Under the pieces are notes generated by a model. It was given only the letters and a program-made list of their open reading frames with translations. It was not told the DNA's origin and ran no database searches. Positions 6,633-8,436 of a stretch of DNA of 8,436 bases are shown piece after piece (within the stretch, counting starts at the first letter, position 1; each line of letters starts with the position of its first letter). The stretch is taken from contig JABZGO010000069.1 in NCBI GenBank assembly GCA_015259305.1, positions 1 through 8,436 of the forward strand. Reading direction: 5' to 3'. Both the position numbers and the translations under genes were made by a program. This DNA comes from Alloprevotella tannerae. Its GTDB lineage: Bacteria; Bacteroidota; Bacteroidia; Bacteroidales; Bacteroidaceae.

Positions 6633-7871
6633 CTAACTTGTAGCAAAGAATAAATAGCAAATACCTATGGCGGCAATGACGCCGGCTAAGTCGGCCAGCA
6701 GACCGCAAGCCACGGCGTGGCGCGTATGGCGCACACCGACGCTGCCGAAGTAGACCGCAAGGATGTAAAAGGTGGTATCGGTAGAGCCTTGAAACACGCA
6801 ACTCAAGCGGGCCACAAAGGAATCGGCGCCGTAAGTGTTCATCGCGTCGACCATCATCCCGCGTGCACCGCTCCCGCTCAGCGGTTTCATCAGCGCCGTC
6901 GGTAGCGCGCCAACCCAATCTGAAGGCGCACCCGTCCAAGCCACGAGTTGGCGCAACCCATCAATGAGCCAATCCATCGCTCCCGAAGCTCGGAAAACGC
7001 CGATCCCTACCAGCACGGCTATCAAGTAAGGAATGATGCGCACAGCCGTAGAGAAGCCCTCCTTAGCGCCTTCTATGAAAGCATCGTAGACGTTGATTTT
7101 TTTGCGTATACCGGCCAAGATGAACAGAATGATAATGAGCAAAAGCAGGACATTGGCTGTCGTACTCCCCGCAATGTTCATCGTCGCCGCGTCCATCCTG
7201 CTAAAGATCCAGACAATCGAAGCCATAAAGATCGACATCCCACCCAGCGTCAGCAAGAGTGTACGATTGAAAAGATTGATTCGCTGATAGAGCGACGTAA
7301 TAATAATGCCGGCCAGCGTAGAAACGAAGGTGGCCAGCAGGATCGGCACAAAAATATCCGTAGGTTGGGCGGCGCCACACTGAAACCTATACGTCATAAT
7401 ACTTACCGGAATTAACGTGAGGCCGGAAGTGTTCAAGACGAGAAACATGATCATCGGATTCGACGCCGTATCCTTTTTGGCGTTCAATTCCTGCAAGCCC
7501 TCCATCGCCTTAAGTCCCAACGGCGTCGCCGCATTGTCCAAGCCGAGCATATTGGCGGCCAGATTCATAAAGATATTGCCCACGACGGGATGCCCCTTGG
7601 GCACGTCGGGGAAGAGGCGGGCAAAGACAGGACCAAGCAGACGGGCCAGCGCATTGACCACGCCGCCCTTTTCGCCCACTTTCATAATGCCAAGCCACAA
7701 CGAGAGTACGCCGGTCAGTCCTAAAGAGATTTCAAAACCCTGCTTCGACGTATCAAACGTAGACTGCATAATGGCCGGAAACACCGTAAAGTCGGCAAAG
7801 AAGATCAACTTCACCAATGCCACGATAAAAGCAATGAGAAAAAAGGCAATCCAGATGTAATTGAGTACCAT
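6633..7871 (-). CDS. Fused SpmA/SpmB-type nucleoside-recognition (Gate) domain membrane protein
   Basis: From ATG 7871 the product has 412 residues with multiple membrane segments. Two halves each carry a Gate/nucleoside-recognition signature. The first is SpmA-like (FMNLAANMLGLDNAATPLGL around 101-120). The second is SpmB-like (KPLSGSGARGMMVDAM at 329-344 and GSTDTTFYILAVYFGS at 362-377). In spore formers spmA and spmB are separate genes affecting spore core dehydration; a single fused protein in a non-sporulating Bacteroidales points to another, unknown transport-like role in the inner membrane. An in-frame TTG at 7889 would add six residues but lies almost at the predicted transcription start, so ATG 7871 is preferred. 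It is upstream of, and probably co-transcribed with, the flippase gene. Confidence 0.88.
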   Translation of the reverse strand: MVLNYIWIAFFLIAFIVALVKLIFFADFTVFPAIMQSTFDTSKQGFEISLGLTGVLSLWLGIMKVGEKGGVVNALARLLGPVFARLFPDVPKGHPVVGNIFMNLAANMLGLDNAATPLGLKAMEGLQELNAKKDTASNPMIMFLVLNTSGLTLIPVSIMTYRFQCGAAQPTDIFVPILLATFVSTLAGIIITSLYQRINLFNRTLLLTLGGMSIFMASIVWIFSRMDAATMNIAGSTTANVLLLLIIILFILAGIRKKINVYDAFIEGAKEGFSTAVRIIPYLIAVLVGIGVFRASGAMDWLIDGLRQLVAWTGAPSDWVGALPTALMKPLSGSGARGMMVDAMNTYGADSFVARLSCVFQGSTDTTFYILAVYFGSVGVRHTRHAVACGLLADLAGVIAAIGICYLFFATS

Positions 7872-7893
7872 AAGTGTGTGTTCAAACAACGTG

Positions 7894-7901
7894 CAAAGTT
7901 A
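7894..7901 (-). promoter_or_regulatory. Predicted -7 box upstream of the Spm-type gene
   Basis: On the minus strand this reads TAACTTTG, an exact fit to TAnnTTTG, 22 bases upstream of ATG 7871. No TTTG-like -33 box is found 19-21 bases further up, so the promoter may need an activator or be weak. The predicted transcript start near 7887-7890 leaves a very short leader and argues against translation from TTG 7889. Confidence 0.5.
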
Positions 7902-7996
7902 CGTAATCTACACAAGAAACGGCTTATTCTGCCACTTATTACTATAAAAAAGCGGCTATGCGCCCCTTTTCAGCACAAAGCTACCCCCGCAAGGAC

Positions 7997-8030
7997 AAAA
8001 AGAGGATGTGTCAAAATAGACACACCCTCC
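7997..8030 (-). terminator. Rho-independent terminator (minus strand)
   Basis: In minus-strand RNA GAGGGUGUGUC (8029-8019) pairs with GACACAUCCUC (8012-8002) across a 6-base loop, with one G-U pair. Five U follow (8001-7997). The U run lies only on this side, so it ends transcripts coming from the right, namely the partial surface-domain gene that stops at 8260. The G-U pair would be an A-C mismatch on the + strand, which also supports minus-strand use. Confidence 0.83.
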
Positions 8031-8187
8031 AAGCTTAATTGCTACCGGCTGCCTTAAGGCGGCCTTTCTTACCGGCTACGAGAGCCGTCGGTGGTTAACC
8101 TAACGAATGTAAATTTCTAACTCGTTATAAATTTTCTTGCAACGGGTTGAATATTTCAATGTTTCTCACCCTCCTTTATCCAATTAG

Positions 8188-8255
8188 GCTCCCTCCCCCT
8201 TTACTTCCCTTCGGTCAGTGACCGTTGGTTCGGGGAGGGTCGGGGTGGGGCTTTT
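8188..8255. repeat. G/C-rich imperfect inverted repeat
   Basis: CCCTCCCC (8191-8198) is matched by GGGGAGGG (8232-8239), continued by TCGGGGTGGGG. The interior holds CGGTCA-G-TGACCG (8212-8224), another palindrome. The block is strongly strand-asymmetric (C on the left, G on the right) and lies directly after the stop codon of the partial minus-strand gene. C-rich/G-rich blocks of this kind are familiar between Bacteroidetes genes, from memory rather than a search. Its role may be as a repetitive intergenic element or 3'-UTR hairpin. A short minus-strand frame across it (8184-8405) is not a gene. Confidence 0.55.
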
Positions 8256-8259
8256 AGGA

Positions 8260-8436
8260 CTACTCGAACCCGCTGACCCTGTGCCCGTAGTCGCGGCGGC
8301 CGTAGCTGCCCACGCTGACGTAGCCACTGTAGAAGTACAGGTTGTACGCGTAGTTGCTGGACCCAGGGAGAGCACTTGACGACCAATAGAAGCCGTGGTC
8401 GCCAACGTTGCGCAGCTGACCAGAGAAGTAGTAACC
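8260..8436 (-). CDS. Fibrobacter succinogenes major paralogous domain-type protein, C-terminal end (5' partial)
   Basis: A frame without a start enters from the right edge and stops at TAG (8262-8260), giving 58 residues. The pattern GYYFSGQLRNVGDHGFYWSS, then aromatic-rich SSNYAYNLYFYSGYVSV and a GHRVSGF ending is typical of this Bacteroidetes/Fibrobacteres paralogous domain, usually on secreted or surface-anchored proteins. FYWSSS and the YNLYF strand are its most recognisable words. Most members continue a few residues beyond GF with a (S/P)VRC-like end; this one stops at GFE, so the extreme C-terminus is short or eroded, next to a G/C-rich repeat. The function of the domain is not established; surface interaction or glycan-related roles are guesses. 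It is followed on its strand by the terminator at 8030-7997. Confidence 0.75.
   Translation of the reverse strand, partial: GYYFSGQLRNVGDHGFYWSSSALPGSSNYAYNLYFYSGYVSVGSYGRRDYGHRVSGFE

Noticed and set aside
6588..6646. 10-bp direct repeat CTTGTAGCAA (6588-6597 and 6637-6646)
   Set aside because: It is short, one copy overlaps the end of the Spm-type gene, and it shows no further symmetry; chance is sufficient.
7872..7889. TTG start giving a 418-residue Spm-type protein
   Set aside because: The TTG lies at the predicted transcription start just after the -7 box, while ATG 7871 sits right before the first membrane helix.
8255..8275. tRNA T-arm look-alike (GGGTTCGAGT on the minus strand)
   Set aside because: The flanking bases do not pair as a T-stem, no acceptor, D or anticodon arms surround it, and it is the end of a coding frame.
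8184..8405. 73-residue minus-strand frame rich in Thr/Ala/Ser
   Set aside because: It is an out-of-frame reading of the partial paralogous-domain gene continued into the G/C-rich repeat.

Overview
The window looks like a chromosomal piece of an anaerobic member of the Bacteroidales (Prevotella/Porphyromonas-like). Four things point there. No gene start has a clear Shine-Dalgarno sequence, and upstream regions are A-rich. Two gene starts have Bacteroidetes-type -7 boxes (TAnnTTTG). The window carries an oxygen-sensitive class III ribonucleotide reductase. It also ends in a protein resembling the 'Fibrobacter succinogenes major paralogous domain', which is common in this phylum. The genus is an inference.

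Layout, left to right. (1) 2-223: the last 73 codons of an AraC-type regulator, closed by a strong terminator (270-332). (2) About 380-1350: an intergenic repeat island with no convincing gene. Two near-identical 144-bp direct repeats (379-522 and 1012-1155) bracket a diverged inverted copy of the same module (608-716) and a tandem array with an exact 84-bp (28-codon) spacing (697-1000). A 21-22-bp tandem repeat follows, whose last unit is partly inverted (1253-1348). (3) 1349-1864: unassigned, purine-rich DNA. (4) 1865-4938: promoter, possible structured leader, nrdD, a large intercistronic hairpin, then nrdG. Together these supply deoxynucleotides without oxygen: NrdG makes the glycyl radical on NrdD, and NrdD reduces ribonucleoside triphosphates. 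(5) 5014-5041: a bidirectional terminator between the converging nrdG and flippase genes. (6) 5046-7871, minus strand: a fused SpmA/SpmB-type inner-membrane protein (upstream) and a Wzx/MOP-type polysaccharide flippase (downstream), probably co-transcribed. (7) 7997-8436, minus strand: a terminator, a G/C-rich inverted repeat, and the truncated 3' end of a surface-type paralogous-domain protein that runs off the window.

The most unusual material is the 380-1350 island. It combines direct, inverted and tandem repeats, and two of the 84-bp units differ mainly at third codon positions, as if a 28-residue protein repeat once was (or still is) encoded there. The nrdD leader, with two mutually exclusive pairings, and the 15-bp perfect hairpin between nrdD and nrdG are the best candidates for undescribed regulation. 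No complete new defence or mobile system was found.
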